Assembly (NCBI RefSeq): GCF_963676685.1 | Contig: NC_092353.1 | Coordinates: forward strand, 10,565,734 to 10,629,733 | Reading direction: 5' to 3' | Source: Mytilus edulis | Taxonomy: Eukaryota; Mollusca; Bivalvia; Mytilida; Mytilidae | Length of the DNA: 64,000 nucleotides | Part shown: piece after piece, positions 46,301-59,758 of the stretch | How the letters are laid out: each line of letters begins with the position of its first letter | Numbering within the stretch: the first letter of the stretch is position 1 | Program-made: the position numbers and the translations under genes | Notes under the pieces: generated by a model | Told to the model about the DNA's origin: nothing | Database searches by the model: none | What the model saw: only the letters and a program-made list of their open reading frames with translations

Positions 46301-49300
46301 CGATTTGGATGCATTTCCGTCAAAAACTCTGGTTTTAGTGAACGTCATTTGTGCGTTTAGGGGCGTCGTCACTTCCATTCCAATGTTGAGCGAGTAGTTG
46401 GAAAACTATAATTCTATATTGTACGAATTATTCGGCAAATTGAATTCTCAAAATTGACAATCAGCATTGCTGTCATTAGGGAATTGTCATTAAGTACCTA
46501 CAGACCAACCATTATTTGTAGTTTATCATGCACTATGACGATCACTAAGACGCTTGATGAACGTAAATGGTGCAGGGATACAGGCGACCCCTCTATCTGT
46601 TAAATGACGTCATAAAGGCGCGTATAATTGACAAGTTTTTTCCGGCGAAGGATGAACTTAAAAGTGGTCTTTTAGATTAATACATACTTATTTTTTTTGT
46701 TATTTCAATATGCATGTGTATGCTTAAGACTAGTCATTATAAAAACCAATTTAAAATCTGTTAAGTTTACATATGTTATTTAGTAAAAGTAAAATGGATT
46801 GGACTCATAATATCAATCAATAATTAAGAGTCAAGCTGTTGAAAAAAATGGCAAAAGTAATAAGTGGAAAATTGGTAATGATGATGCATGGTGTGAAGGA
46901 ACTGCAAGTACACTATTAGGTACAAATGTACATGTATCATATGACAAGAAATATCTCAGAGTTTTTAATAATTTTTTCTCAAGGTCCATTATGAAGCAGA
47001 GATGTCATAATTTTCAGTAGTAAAAGAATTCTGAATTACACATTCAGAAAAAAATGGTTGAAATCTTTTTTCATGTTTATACTGCATGTTATAGAAGGCA
47101 GCAAACACAAAGACGCTATTATGTTTGACAGTTGTAATGTCTTTTTATGGTCTTTCTATTATTTCCATACTTCACACATATTTTAAGTATTTCTGTTTGA
47201 TAAATTTATGTAGTATCAGTATTATGTAATTTATGAATTATCATTTTCTTTTTCAGTTTTGGTTGGGTTGTATGAAGAACCAGAAAAGCCAAATAATGCA
47301 TTGGAGTATCCTTAAAATAATTCAATGGGCAAATTTGAAATTAATAAATTATACTTATGGTTAATTGAAAACATTAAAACAAAAACATCTACAATCAAAT
47401 TAAAACACTGATTTTGTTCTCTGTACGTTATTTAAATTCATCTTCGTAACATTCTATGATAGTAAGGGCATTTGATATTGCTTAGTGATGTCTGAGTTAA
47501 TAAATTAGCATGTCTTTTATCAGGTTAAAGTTTATGTTAAAGGTCCAAGTGTTAAGTGAAGTGGATTTAGTTAGCTATTTATCAAGGTATGTTCTTCAAC
47601 AATGAGTAAATGCCAAACCATACCTGTATAGCTACCAAAAAAACCTGGCATGACCTTAAATTTGTCACAATTTACAGGAGATAGCCAATAAATAAGAAAC
47701 AAATACAACAGACAGAAATCCACAACAACCACAATTACTGGCTTCTGTTAGGCACAGAAAGAATGTGGCAGTGTCTTACTTGTTTGTAAGGGCTCAATCT
47801 ATCATGTAATCTTGAACAGTGGTGATCATAAGAACATTACCTGTAAAGAGTTGGAAATAGTGTGACTCGTCAGAAGCAGGAGATGTTGTTATATAATGTA
47901 AATTCTTGTTACGTTGATTTGTTAAGAGCATTTACATGAATTAAAAGCTTCTTTTTTACAGTTTAATTTGAATAGCTATTCAATAGAAGTATAATTTCCT
48001 TAACCAGTTTTTTAGCTTTTTAAAACAGCATTTGGGAGCTTCAGGTCCAGAAACAGCGGATGTTGAGGCTTTAAAATTAGAAGTAACAGAACTTAGACAG
48101 AAAATAGAACAGCTGACAGAGGAAAACAATGAATTAAAAACAAAGGTAAAGATCATTTCAGAAGATTGTCTTAAACATGGTCATTTATGAAGATTTAAAC
48201 AAAAAAATACATGTTGAGCAAAAGAGAAGCTAATAATGTAATTGATCAAAGGTCATTACCATTTGAACATGTAAAGCGCTTAGCTTTATGGTTTGTTAAA
48301 CCTTTTCAAAGAGAAATGTAGTTCCAAAAATGTATAACATATATTGTACTAGGCTGTCAAAATACTGTTTTTATATATCTGATTAAGTTTAAGATAAGGG
48401 GAAGAATACTTGATGAAGGCAAACATTCACTAAGGGTCAGTTTTCTGTTGATATAGTATTTATATGTATGACTAAGGTTGCAAACTTTGATTTATATCAG
48501 ATAGCAAATGTAAGTATAGTTCTTAAATTGCTATACATGCTATAGAAATAAAGAAGATTTATTATTCTGATGCACTTAAAGATTAAGGATTTCTAGCTTG
48601 CAGATCTCTACAGAGAGAGCTCACAATATTAAGGATCATAGAACTCTCTAGATTTATTCTAAAAGTATTTGTGGGTCACATATTCTGAATGAAATTATTC
48701 AAGTATAGATATAAAAATAAGGATTAGAGCATATAAACAAAATGTATGCTGTAAATATCTTTTCCCCCAATTTGTATAATAGACAATACCAAGGATTTTC
48801 TGTATATAACTTAACCTAGATGGCTATTGTGTGATGGCAAAGAAAAATAGTTATTGTGAATAAGGTAGCTAGACACATTGTTGGAAGAATACTTGCAAGC
48901 TCAATCTATGTAGTTGTTTTCAAATATCTTCTTCAAAAATCTATTTTCCGCTATAGTAGCTGTTTATACTATATAAGCTTTGGTGTATCTAGCCTTATTC
49001 TTCAGTTATTGTAAGCCAGAACAGTAATCAATCTTATGTAAATTCTTTTTGTGGTGTTATAATGATAGATATAATGCTTGTTACTTGGCTATGTGAGTCA
49101 TCATACCAATTTTGAGACAGATGTACATAAGGGCTACCAAAAAATGAGGAAAACAACAATAGTGGCTGTTCATAATTATTCAACAGATACCAAAAAAACG
49201 TATTCAATATCAGAATCATAAAAATTAGAAAAATGTTTTTATCTACTGTTTGAAAGCAAACATGTCAACTTTGATTTCCTCCTAATCTCTCCATATTTTA

Positions 49301-49471
49301 CATTATATGCACACACCCAAATTATTTTAATATCTTAAATCAAAATGGCTTTGAATATCAAATACACATTTGTTAACTTATATTGGAGATAAAACCAGGT
49401 GCATTGATGTAAAATTATATGTATACTTACAGGTACAACAATATGAGCCAGAAGGACAAGAAACTCAATGA
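43329..49471 (+). CDS. MYCBP: c-Myc binding protein (MYCBP / AMY-1), complete, five exons
   Basis: MYCBP is a small adaptor that binds the N-terminal region of c-Myc and also associates with AKAP-type scaffolds. Exons are 43329-43343, 46198-46270, 47257-47305, 48016-48145 and 49433-49471, giving 101 residues (human has 103). The product starts MTTYRGADSKREEFRKYLEK and continues GVLDALTKVLVGLYEEPEKP, then NNALDFLKQHLGA, aligning with human MYCBP nearly without gaps. The C-terminal third (EALKLEVTELRQKIEQL onward) is a leucine-rich coiled coil, ending QQYEPEGQETQ. All introns are GT-AG and the phases agree. The first exon carries only five codons, chosen because they align with human MAHYK. It is divergent from ATM. 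Confidence 0.95.
44331..44656 (+). repeat. AGGACGCCTCC repeat, full copy in MYCBP intron 1
   Basis: Runs from TATAGAGGTATAGGGG through GAGCCTCTGGCCTTTGTTAG and GGACGCCTCCGTG to CATTCCCCATTTCC. It is homologous to 52106-52447. It is SINE-sized, but I see no clear A and B boxes. Confidence 0.75.
45118..45800 (+). repeat. Repeat-derived block with about 160-bp diverged tandem units in MYCBP intron 1
   Basis: Three diverged units share GTTATACAGACTTTTTTTCT, TTTCAGATATTGGG and GATGAGTTACAGATCAAGTT. The block starts near TATGGCCCCGCCACT and ends near GATGGGGCCATTCG, so the ends are loosely inverted. Confidence 0.6.
46605..46612. promoter_or_regulatory. CRE palindrome TGACGTCA in MYCBP intron 2
   Basis: A perfect CREB/ATF consensus lies 335 bp after exon 2, in a locally CpG-rich stretch (46300-46640). 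It might mark an intronic enhancer. One site alone is weak evidence. Confidence 0.3.
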
Positions 49472-51300
49472 AGATAAAAAGACATTTTATATTATTTATG
49501 ACAGAAACTGTTTAAGATTCTACTTTAGTTTTATTTTATTGGCTATTAAAGAGAAAACTGCCAAACCTTTTGTATTTATTTCCTGAAGTCAAGTAAAAGA
49601 TCTGATTGTTTTTATCAGTTTGAAAAATTCAAAAGAAGATTCAGTTAAAAATTCAAGATAATGCTGTGGATACGATTTTATTTATTTTCTAACATATCCA
49701 TTGTATCAAAATATAAATTTTCAGATATTAAATTACCGGTAAGCATTCCCACCAATAATGAGAAATGTTTTGTTGATTTTTTATTTTAAAAATGTAGTTT
49801 TTTGAAGTTTTCTCCAATCAACTATCATTAGAACTGGGGCATCTTAATTATTGTTCATGATTTCAATTTCATCCATACATGTGTACGTTTTTTATGTGGT
49901 TGATTTCTTAGTTTTTTTAAGTATTTTTGTTAAATGACTTGTTAAAATGTACACCTATCAATTGAGTCCCTCTAGTGGGAAGTTTTCTATTGGTATGCCT
50001 GTGATTAACATTGAAATATATAGAGTTACATAAAGTCCAAAGACAGAAAGATTGTTTTAAAGGAATGTCATGTTTAGTTTTAAGATGAGTGAAGGTTTTG
50101 AGAGGAAAGATGGTATATTTATGGATTATCAATTTTATCTCATTATATTAATGATAAAGGCAGGCCTTTTATGTATACTGTATATTTATGCTTTTAATGG
50201 CGGTGATAAATTTCATTTTACCTTTGACACAATTATTTGCATTTTATTTTACATGTATATGCACAGGTTGAAAACATATCTATGTACATTTGAATACATT
50301 GAAAGGAAGTACAATAAATCTTTTGTTTATTGTGTAAAAACAGCTGTTTTATGGCCATATTTTAAATGGTACAATGACATGTAGTTAAACACATCTTAAT
50401 TTATCCACTTCTATGACGAATGAAATATTAAATTGCCTCACCAGCTTGTAGTCAATTTAAAATATGTTTAGGAAATGATGTTTTATTGTGTCAGACAAAC
50501 CATTTTGTACAATGTATGTGGACCAATAAAAAATGATAATTTGGGTAATTAGATTTGTAGTTAATTTAATGAAGAAATTTTCTTCAGCATCTCCAAGACA
50601 GTACATCTAAAGATGTTTGGTAAATACGCACAACCAAACTATACAAGTTGACCAAAAAATACAAATACACAGGTAACCATTAGTCTTCTTAGAATTTTGA
50701 AATCACCCTTGAGGCTGACATGATGATGAGGAGTTCATGAAACATCTGTTAAGTTATACACTCCTCCATTTATGCAAATCATTTTATGTCCTGGCTGCAT
50801 TTAGTAGTGCAGCAATATGAAATATGAGTTGAGTTCTGTGCCTACATGTATATCCTGTAGAATTTTAGTCAATCTTACCTCTCTCTGGTGGTCTATAGTG
50901 ACGTTTTACATTTCAATGAACTTATATATCATTTTTTCAAGTCCAGATATTTGTTACATGAACCCCAAATTACTTTAACCCAATTCTTACAGATACAAAT
51001 ATTTTGTTTGCAAGTTTGGTTGCACCTGTAGAAAGCTTACCAAATCTTTAAACAGATTTATTCGGAAGGGATATAGTTACGATACTGTTGTCAGGTCATT
51101 AAAGATTGCATATTTTGGTATTAATATTGATTCACTCATAGGTTCTTTGCATCAGAAATAAACACATTAATTCTATAACCATTTGTTGGCCATGATACGA
51201 GGGTTATGGTAGCAATACACAGTTAGAAGTTTTAGTTTTGCATTATGGCCCCTGTATATTTTTTATATATGAAAGTTTTTGTACAATAAAATTGATTTTT
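49472..51300 (+). other. Probable MYCBP 3'UTR and downstream AT-rich sequence
   Basis: AT-rich sequence follows the stop codon. AATAAA hexamers lie at 50313-50318 and 51285-51290; the latter (in GTACAATAAAATTG) is a plausible poly(A) signal. The frame at 50070-50384 is compositionally random and not called. Confidence 0.4.
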
Positions 51301-52105
51301 AGAAACTTGAAGAATAATATAGCCTTCTTAGTGGGTTTATATGAACATTTAGATTGTTTTTAACATGTTTTATAGGCCATTTATATGATTGATAGTCCGT
51401 ATTTTCCTATCCATACCGTCCATAGGTACATAAATTATTGTAGTGTTTATCAACAAAGATTTTGCGCTCGATCTTTTCAATTCAATTTTATGGAAAAACG
51501 AGCAGAAAAGCATATGATTTTTTTTTACCACTTGAAAGATATAAACCTATGGATTCAGGAAAGGTATCACTGTAATTGATTGAAATTTTCCTTTAGACCA
51601 AATTTTGGAGACTTTTGTGACATGTTCACCCCCTTTTTTGTTACATTTTGTATCTAAGAAATGCAGATTGTTGCCATGGTTACACCCAAAAGGGATTATA
51701 TTTCACCCTTATGACCATTAGAAATCAAATCTATGAAAGATTCTCTTTCTATAAGTATATACATGCATAACACACATATAAAGCATTCTTTGTTAGACAG
51801 GAAGGGAAAGAGGGTGTTTAAAAATTATGATTGTCAATTTTAAGTTTTTTTCCTAACTGTATTGCTACCTATGTTCTTCTAATATATATTATGATAGTAT
51901 GATACTAAACAGAACAGGAGGGATTGCACTTGATTTTCATATGGTGAAGAGGTAATCTTTCAATCAGTTTAATTGAGGTCTGGAGCTGGCATGTCAAAAA
52001 CTGCTAGTAGTCTTTTGTTACCTATTCTAACATCAGACTTGCTTCTTTTAGAGTTTTACTGTGCATATTGCTAAATATAAATACAAAAGGTTTATTCTAC
52101 ATTGG

Positions 52106-52447
52106 CTAGAGGTATAGAGGGAGGGTTGCGATCTCACAAAACAAGTTTAACCCTGTCACATTTTTGCGTCTGTCCCAAGTTGTGAGCCTCTGGCCTTTGT
52201 TAGTCTTGTATGTTTTTTACATTCATATTTAGTTTTCATGCATTCATATGTTTTGGAATATAGTATAGCATCCATTTTCACTGAATTAGTACACAATTTT
52301 ATTTAGGAGCCAGCTGAGGACCACCTCTGTCCGGGGGTGGGGGATTTTCACACTGCCTTGAAGACCCATTGGTGACCTTCAACTGTTATCTGCTCTTTGG
52401 TTTTGGTTGTTGTCTCTTGGAAATATTCCCATTTCCATTCTCAATTT
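52106..52447 (+). repeat. AGGACGCCTCC repeat, full copy downstream of MYCBP
   Basis: Shares GAGCCTCTGGCCTTTGTTAG, GCCAGCTGAGGA, TTGAAGACCCATTGGTGACC and TTCCCATTTCCATTCTC with the other copies. Confidence 0.75.
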
Positions 52448-52710
52448 TACATACAGCATAATATAAAATTAAAAACCACCTAGAAAGAGTTGAGAGGAAA
52501 GCCTTGTCAATGTTTAACTTGCATAAGGAAGCTATTTTCTTTTTTGGTGTATAAAGTCATTGTTAACTATTTGAAAAATTTCATGTTGAAATTTATGGGC
52601 CTAATTCAACAAAATTACTCTTAAAAATGTGTGATGATCTAGCCTTCAAACCAACATAGCCAACATGACCTTAAAAATCATTAAAAAACATAAAGGTAAA
52701 ATAGACATTA

Positions 52711-52920
52711 GACGATGTGGTATGAGTGCCAATGAGACAATTCTCCATTCAAGTCACAATTTATAAAAGTAAACTATTATAGGTGAAGGTACAGTCTTCA
52801 ACACAGAGCCTTGGCTCATACCTTACAGCAAGCTATAAAGGGCCATAAAAAAAATGAGAAACAAGCAACACTTATGAACCACATAAACAAACAACAACTA
52901 CTCAACATCAGATTCCTGAC
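52711..52920 (+). repeat. GCCAATGAGACAATT dispersed repeat, copy 2
   Basis: Diverged relative of 5806-5990: GTGCCAATGAGACAATTCTC, then CTTCAACACAGAGCCTTGG and GAGAAACAAGCAACAC. Confidence 0.65.
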
Positions 52921-53614
52921 TTAGGAAAATGCCTGTTTTGATTTTGATCTTGAAAACTTGTGTAAACACAGAAAGTCTGACAGGGGTATTTATGTTCAGA
53001 ATGTCTTCTTGCTGACTTGTTCCTTTGGTCATAGTCTGATTTCATACAGGAACTTAGTAGGAAGAAGCTAGCAGCAGTCGCTCTGTAGATGATGTTCTCT
53101 CACTGAATAAATTTTAACAAAATTTGATGACTATGATGAACACATCTTTCCCTAGGAACTTGAGATAAAGGATACAACAGATACAGTTAAGTTTGCCTCA
53201 CATCTTGACTTACATATAGAAATGACATTGAGGATCTGTTGAAAACAAAATTTTGCAACAAAAGAGATGATTATAAGTTCTTAATTGTGAAATTTCCATA
53301 TCTATCAAATCCTGCATATGGAGTATTTGCTGTCCTTTCCTAAATCTATGTTACCCTGCTCAACTTTGAGACGAGAGCAGGCATTATTAGGGACATCACA
53401 ATGTGAAGAGATGTTATCAAACCTTGGGGTGGGGGGAGGAAAAGACCAGTAATAGAACAATAAATAGATAATCAGGTTTTCTTCTATAGATGTGTATCAT
53501 AAAATTTCAGCAACTTAACAAAATTTGAATCTATTTAGCTCGTTTACAGTACTCACTTACCAAATAGGTTCACATTGTAACTGGCAGCTGATATTTGTGG
53601 ATATCAATGTAGAA

Positions 53615-55190
53615 ACCTGATAATCTATACATATCTCCCAGTCGATACGATAAACCTGATTATCTATACATATCTCCCAGTCCATACGATAAACCTGATA
53701 ATCTATACATATCTCCCAGTCCATACGATAAACCTGATAATCTATACATATCTCCCAGTCGATACGATAAACCTGATTATCTATACATATCTCCCAGTCG
53801 ATACAATAAACCTGATAATCTATACATATCTCCCAGTCGATACGATAAACCTGATAATCTATACATATCTCCCAGCCGATACGATAAACCTGATAATCTA
53901 TACATATCTCCCAGTCGATACAATAAACCTGATTGATACGATAAACCTGATAATCTATACATATCTCCCAGTCGATACGATAAACCTGATAATCTATACA
54001 TATCTCCCAGTCGATACAATAAACCTAATTGATATGATAAACCTGATTATCTATACATATCTCCCAGTCCATATGATAAACCTGATAATCTATACATATC
54101 TCCCAGTCGATACGATAAACCTGATTATCTATACATATCTCCCAGTCGATACGATAAACCTGATAATCTATACATATCTCCCAGTCGATACGATAAACCT
54201 GATTATCTATACATATCTCCCAGTCGATACGATAAACCTGATTATCCATACATATCTCCCAGTCGATACGATAAACCTGATAATCTATACATATCTCCCA
54301 GTCGATACAATAAACCTAATTGATATGATAAACCTGATTATCTATACATATCTCCCAGTCCATATGATAAACCTGATAATCTATACATATCTCCCAGTCG
54401 ATACGATAAACCTGATTATCTATACATATCTCCCAGTCGATACGATAAACCTGATAATCTATACATATCTCCCAGTCGATACGATAAACCTGATTATCTA
54501 TACATATCTCCCAGTCGATACGATAAACCTGATTATCCATACATATCTCCCAGTCGATACGATAAACCTGATAATCTATACATATCTCCCAGTCGATACG
54601 ATAAACCTGATAATCTATACATATCTCCCAGTCGATACAATAAACCTGATTGATACGATAAACCTGATTATCTATACATATCTCCCAGTCCATACGATAA
54701 ACCTGATAATCTATACATATCTCCCAGTCGATACGATAAACCTGATTATCTATACATATCTCCCAGTCGATACGATAAACCTGATTATCTATACATATCT
54801 CCCAGTCGATACGATAAACCTGATTATCCATACATATCTCCCAGTCGATACGATAAACCTGATAATCTATACATATCTCCCAGTCGATACGATAAACCTG
54901 ATAATCTATACATATCTCCCAGTCGATACGATAAACCTGATAATCTATACATATCTCCCAGTCGATACAATAAACTTGATAATCTATACATATCTCCCAG
55001 TCGATACAATAAACCTGATTGATAGGATAAACCTGATAATCTATACATATCTCCCAGTCCATACGATAAACCTGATAATCTATACATATCTCCCAGTCGA
55101 TACTATAAACCTGATAATCTATACATATCTCCCAGTCCATACGATAAACCTGATAATCTATACATATCTCCCAGTCGATACGATATTCCC
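53615..55190. repeat. 39-bp minisatellite, about 40 units, with higher-order structure
   Basis: The unit is 39 bp (GATAAACCTGATAATCTATA plus CATATCTCCCAGTCGATAC). A shorter junction unit (CAATAAACCTGATTGATA and variants) recurs near 53925, 54015, 54308, 54640 and 55008, dividing the array into blocks of roughly 290-370 bp; the blocks at about 54016 and 54308 are almost identical. Because 39 is 13 codons, long frames are open on both strands (388 codons on plus). I do not regard them as genes. Confidence 0.92.
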
Positions 55191-56292
55191 GCGCTTGTAA
55201 GTCCTATCATAATTTCATTGATAGAGAGTTGCTGCTCACAACAAAGTTATTAAACCAAGAGTTCCAAATGGTGAGGTTAACCTCATCCCTTCATAAATTT
55301 AGGGATGTCATCAAAAGTTGGTTGTCTGTTCTGGAATATCTGTTATTCTAAATGTCTCCTTGTATTCCATATATTTTTTTTATAAATGTTTATATGCAAC
55401 CTGATAGTCCCATTAAACACTTGCAACATCAATAAAAAAAAATACAATTTGAGGCATTGTAAGTGGTGTCAAATGAAACACATCATAAAGGGGATCCAAG
55501 GGATGCGAAATTTTTTTTACCAGTAGATTACAAAATAAGACACTATATGAGTATAACCATTGAATGTCATAAGTATTACTAGTATGAATGCTCAGCTTTG
55601 GTCAAAATAATCAATATGTAAAAGTTGAATTATATGCTTTAATGTTTTGTTACCGTTCGTCAGTCCTGTTTATGTCATTGCAACTTGTCTGCTTCCATAT
55701 GATAAGTAGATTAAAATTTAAACTCCTATCAGGATTATTCTTTTATGTGTGGGTGACCAAGCTTTGAAAAAAACAAGAAAGTCCAAAATTTCATTGTATT
55801 TACAATGTGTAGATATGCATATTGACAGAAAATTATGATTCAATTTTTTTCTAGGAGTTATGCCCTTTTTAACTTTGAATTTGACCTATTAATACTAATG
55901 TAACAATTTGTCAATGCAATTCCTTTAAAACCACACTACAGCTTTTCATGAAACTTAAATAATATGGACAATATACCATGTAAATTGGCATATTGACAGA
56001 AAAATATTATGAAACTTTTCTATGAGTTATACCCCTTTGTACTTGGAATTTTTACCTAAATCTACTACTGCATCATATGTCATTGCCCCTCCTCTGAACC
56101 ATACAACTGAATTAAATGAAGGTCATAATATGCAGATGTGCATATCCACAAAAAAAATAATATCAGTTTAATTTTGTAAGAGCTAACAAGTCTTTGAACT
56201 GAGGAATCTGTTGATATTTTGTTTCACCAGTGACCATGTTGAGGCATGGGTATGTGAGAGTGCCCAACAAAGGATCTATAATCATTCTCTAA
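55191..56292. other. Intergenic, AT-rich, nothing recognised
   Basis: It contains two diverged related segments (around 55780-55880 and 55950-56060, sharing TATTGACAGAAAA and GAGTTATGCCCTTTT-like words), which suggests an old repeat. No gene was found. Confidence 0.5.
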
Positions 56293-57341
56293 AACTAGAG
56301 GCTCTAAAGAGCCTGTGTCGCTCACCTTGGTCTATGTGCATATCATAAATGAAGGACACAGATGGATTCATGAACAAAATTGTGTTTTGGTGACGGTAAT
56401 GCGTTTGTAGATCTTACTTTACTGAACATTCTTGCTGCTTACAATTATCTCTATCTATAATGAACCTATGAATCTATCCCAGTAGTTAAAATATTTTGTA
56501 AAATTTTACAAGATTGACAAAATTTATGAAAATTGTTAAAAATTGACTATAAAGGGCAATTACTCCTTAAGGGGTCAATTGACCATTTTGATCATGTTGA
56601 CTTATTTGTAGGTCTTACTTAGCTCTACATTATTGCTGTTTACAGTTTATCTCTATCTATAATAATATTCAAGATAATAACCAAAAGCTGCCAAAATTTC
56701 TTAAAATTACTAATTCAGGGGCAGCAACCCAACAACGGGTTGTCCGATTCATCTGAAAATTTCAATGCAGATAGATCTTCATCTGATGTCAGATTTGCTC
56801 TAAATGCTTTAGTTTCAGAGACATAAGCCAACAAGAATGTATCCAAAGTAAACGGATGCCCCACTCCCACTATCATTTTCCATGTTCAATGGACCGTGAA
56901 ATTGGATATAAAATATAATTAGGCATTAAAACTAGAAAGATAATATCATAGGGAACATGTGTACTAAGTTTCAAGTTGATTGGACTTCAACTTCATCAAA
57001 AACTACCTTGACCAAAAACTTTAACCTGAAGCGGGACAGACAGACGAACGGACGCACAGACCAGAAAACATAATGCCCCTCTACTATCGTAGGTGGGGCA
57101 TAAAAACTGCATTTTACCCCTATGTTCTATTTTTAGCCATGGCGGCCATCTTGGTAGGTTGGCGGGGTCATCGGACACATTTTCAAAACTAGATACCCCA
57201 ATGATGATTGTGGCCAAGCTTGGTCAAATTTGGTGCAGTAATTTCAGAGGAGAAGATTTTTGTAAAAGTTTACGGACGTCTGACAACGGATGCCAAGTGA
57301 TGAGAAAAGCTCACTTGACCTTTCAGGTCAGGTGAGTAAAA
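56293..57341 (+). repeat. Dispersed repeat (CTAGAGGCTC...), copy 2, with nested insertion
   Basis: This is the same family as 32853-34154 but without the internal duplication. A copy of the GTGGGGCATAAAA family (56831-57105) is inserted after AAGCCA, and the host repeat resumes at ACTGCATTTTACCCC. Confidence 0.8.
56831..57105 (+). repeat. CAAGAATGTGTCC...GGTGGGGCATAAAA dispersed repeat, copy 5
   Basis: A roughly 270-bp member of a family also found at 15561, 27038, 30159 and 36909. The shared core includes TCAGTGGACCGTGAAATTGG-like and CATAGGGAACATGTG blocks and the end CTACTATCGTAGGTGGGGCA. Confidence 0.8.
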
Positions 57342-59374
57342 AGGGTAAAATATCCTCAATGGATACAAGACTTATATTTGGTACAAGATTTCTTGGTAAG
57401 AGGGTTGTCCAATACTCAACCATGAAATACAGGAAAGTTGGTAACCCATGACCATGAAAAATATATTCATATGCTGTAGTAGATGTTCCTTTTTTAAGGT
57501 TTCTATATACATGTATTGGATATGTATGTTATAAACAACAGCCTACATGATATAAAGCAAGACAAAAGTGTATAAACTACATTTAATGTTAAATGTTACA
57601 GATTTTACACAATTAAATTTCATACAACCTTTAATGAAGTGAATAAATATTGCACAAATACTATAATATAAAACTTCCAAATCTGACTGTTATATGGCTT
57701 GTACACATTACTGTATCATGTAACATGGACCAGTGTTGATAAAAGTGAAAAAATACAATAAGTCTACAATGGCTTGTACAAATGATTAAACTATTTACTG
57801 GTAAATGATATTAACATAGGCACCACCCTTTCATCTCTTTTGGGATGTGCAAGGAAAGTAAGAAAGTATCTGTTTCTATTAAAAATAAAGGAAAAAATAA
57901 AAATGTCTTGTTTCAAACTCACTGAAAAATAGGTTTTGCTTTAAATATAAAAAAAAAATGATCAAGTCTACCATATCATATTAAAACCCTGTTTTGTGAA
58001 GTACAGAAACTGACTATAAATAAGAATCATTGATAAACATTTACTTGTTCTACTATAACAGACAATTAAGATGAACATGTGGTAACAAAGCATTCATTCT
58101 GTATCATATGACTATAAATAATGAAGCATACAACATCAACAAAATTACAATGAAGATATATCAAAGCAAAAACAAAGCAATCTCACAAAACAAGAACAAC
58201 GTCGAGTGATTAAACATGTGCCATAGCTAACAACCTTGGATTTAAAAGTTAAAGTATACTGTGGAACAACCAATACCTACATAGGAGATTTATTCATAAC
58301 AGCAGCCCCCTCTTTAGGGACCACACTTCTCTGTCCCCTCCCCTTCCCTCACTGAAAGCCAATCAGATCATCATAAACAATTTGTCAACTTTGAACCTTT
58401 AGTTTAAATGAAAAGGGTTACAATGTCATTGATTTAGATTTTGTATAACCTACATTCATTTCGTGACTTTGTTAGCTACAAGAACACAGCATGGGAAATA
58501 TATCTAATAACAGATTAGAAAGAATAAAAAGGATTTAATTGAACATGTTGAAGAGTTTCTTTTTCCATTTTACTGTTATTTTCCTCACATAAATCTAATG
58601 TTTTCTTTTAAACCTTAAAAGATTAATTATGAAATGTCTTACTTAAAGCATGCAATTCTTACTCCATTCAGTCATGTCTCCAAATGGTAAATTCATTATA
58701 TAAAATTAAAGTATATGTGATACCATGACAATAGTGAAAAATTCAAGTTTCACAATAAAGAACTAAATCTATTTCTCTATAAAAATACAGAATATAATTT
58801 AAAGCACTATAGTTTGTGATAAATAAACCATGAGGTATATAGTCTTGTGTTTTGATTACACCATTAATACAGGCACTGCAAAAATAACAATTTACAGCAA
58901 TTTTCATGAGTATTTAAAATTCCAGACCACATCCACTTTAAAAAGAACTTCATTTTCCCAAACACATTTGTTAATTTTGAGAACGAGGAAATATGAATGA
59001 CTTTTATTTTTTTATCTTTTATTCAATAAAACTTTAAATTATTATTATAAATATTATCATCATTGTAATTTTACAATCTAAAATATTTTCAGGATCATCC
59101 AGTGCTATTCTTATATTATGCCCACCATTGCAACACTTACCAAAACAAAGGAACACACCTTGTATGGAAAAAACATCCAATACATTACAATGTAGTACCT
59201 AATGGTTCTTTGAAAAACTGAATAAAGATAAAGCCTTTTCCCCCAGTTAGATGTGTAATCATAGTTTCTTATATAATTCCCCCTAGCTTTGTTCCTTATG
59301 GGATCAACCCGATGTTTAGTGATTACTGATTACTTGAAATATTGCCTTCAAGTCAAATCTCAATTAATTTCTTA

Positions 59375-59405
<31 letters not shown>

Positions 59406-59758
59406 ATTTTTAGTCCATTTAAAGTGGAATGATCTACACAATTCTTAAATATTTTGTCTTTTTCACAGAAAAAAATCCCCTCTGTGCCACACACATAAAT
59501 ATAACAAGAAATATCTGGTACAACATACAGTCATTACTTATGTCTTTCATAGAACAAACATATAATGCCTAGAAATTGTCTTTCTTAAAAATGATGTGTA
59601 TTCATTTTGACGCTACAACATTTTCTGTCATTTTTCAAAAACTCTTATTTCTACCTTCAACCTGCTCTACCGTAGCTCAGTCATGAAGTTCTTGAAATAA
59701 CATCATTTCAACATTTATAGACCGGAATAATATCATCGTGGTAAATTTAAGTTTATGA
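57342..59758 (-). other. BMPER 3'UTR and downstream sequence
   Basis: 2.4 kb of AT-rich, repeat-poor sequence follows the BMPER stop. It includes a run of 30 C at 59376-59405 (G on the transcript strand). No further coding exon was found. A long 3'UTR is plausible, but I cannot choose one poly(A) site. Confidence 0.45.

Noticed and set aside
47520..47590. Extra MYCBP exon (LKFMLKVQVLSEVDLV)
   Set aside because: Adding it breaks the exact alignment NALD-FLKQHLGA with human MYCBP, while the donor at 47305 and acceptor at 48015 give the correct aspartate codon across the junction.
50070..50384. 104-codon frame downstream of MYCBP
   Set aside because: AT-biased composition, no recognisable domain, and located in the probable MYCBP 3'UTR.
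54034..55200. 388-codon open frame on the plus strand
   Set aside because: It is produced by the 39-bp minisatellite (13 codons per unit) and has no exon signals. The opposite strand is equally open.
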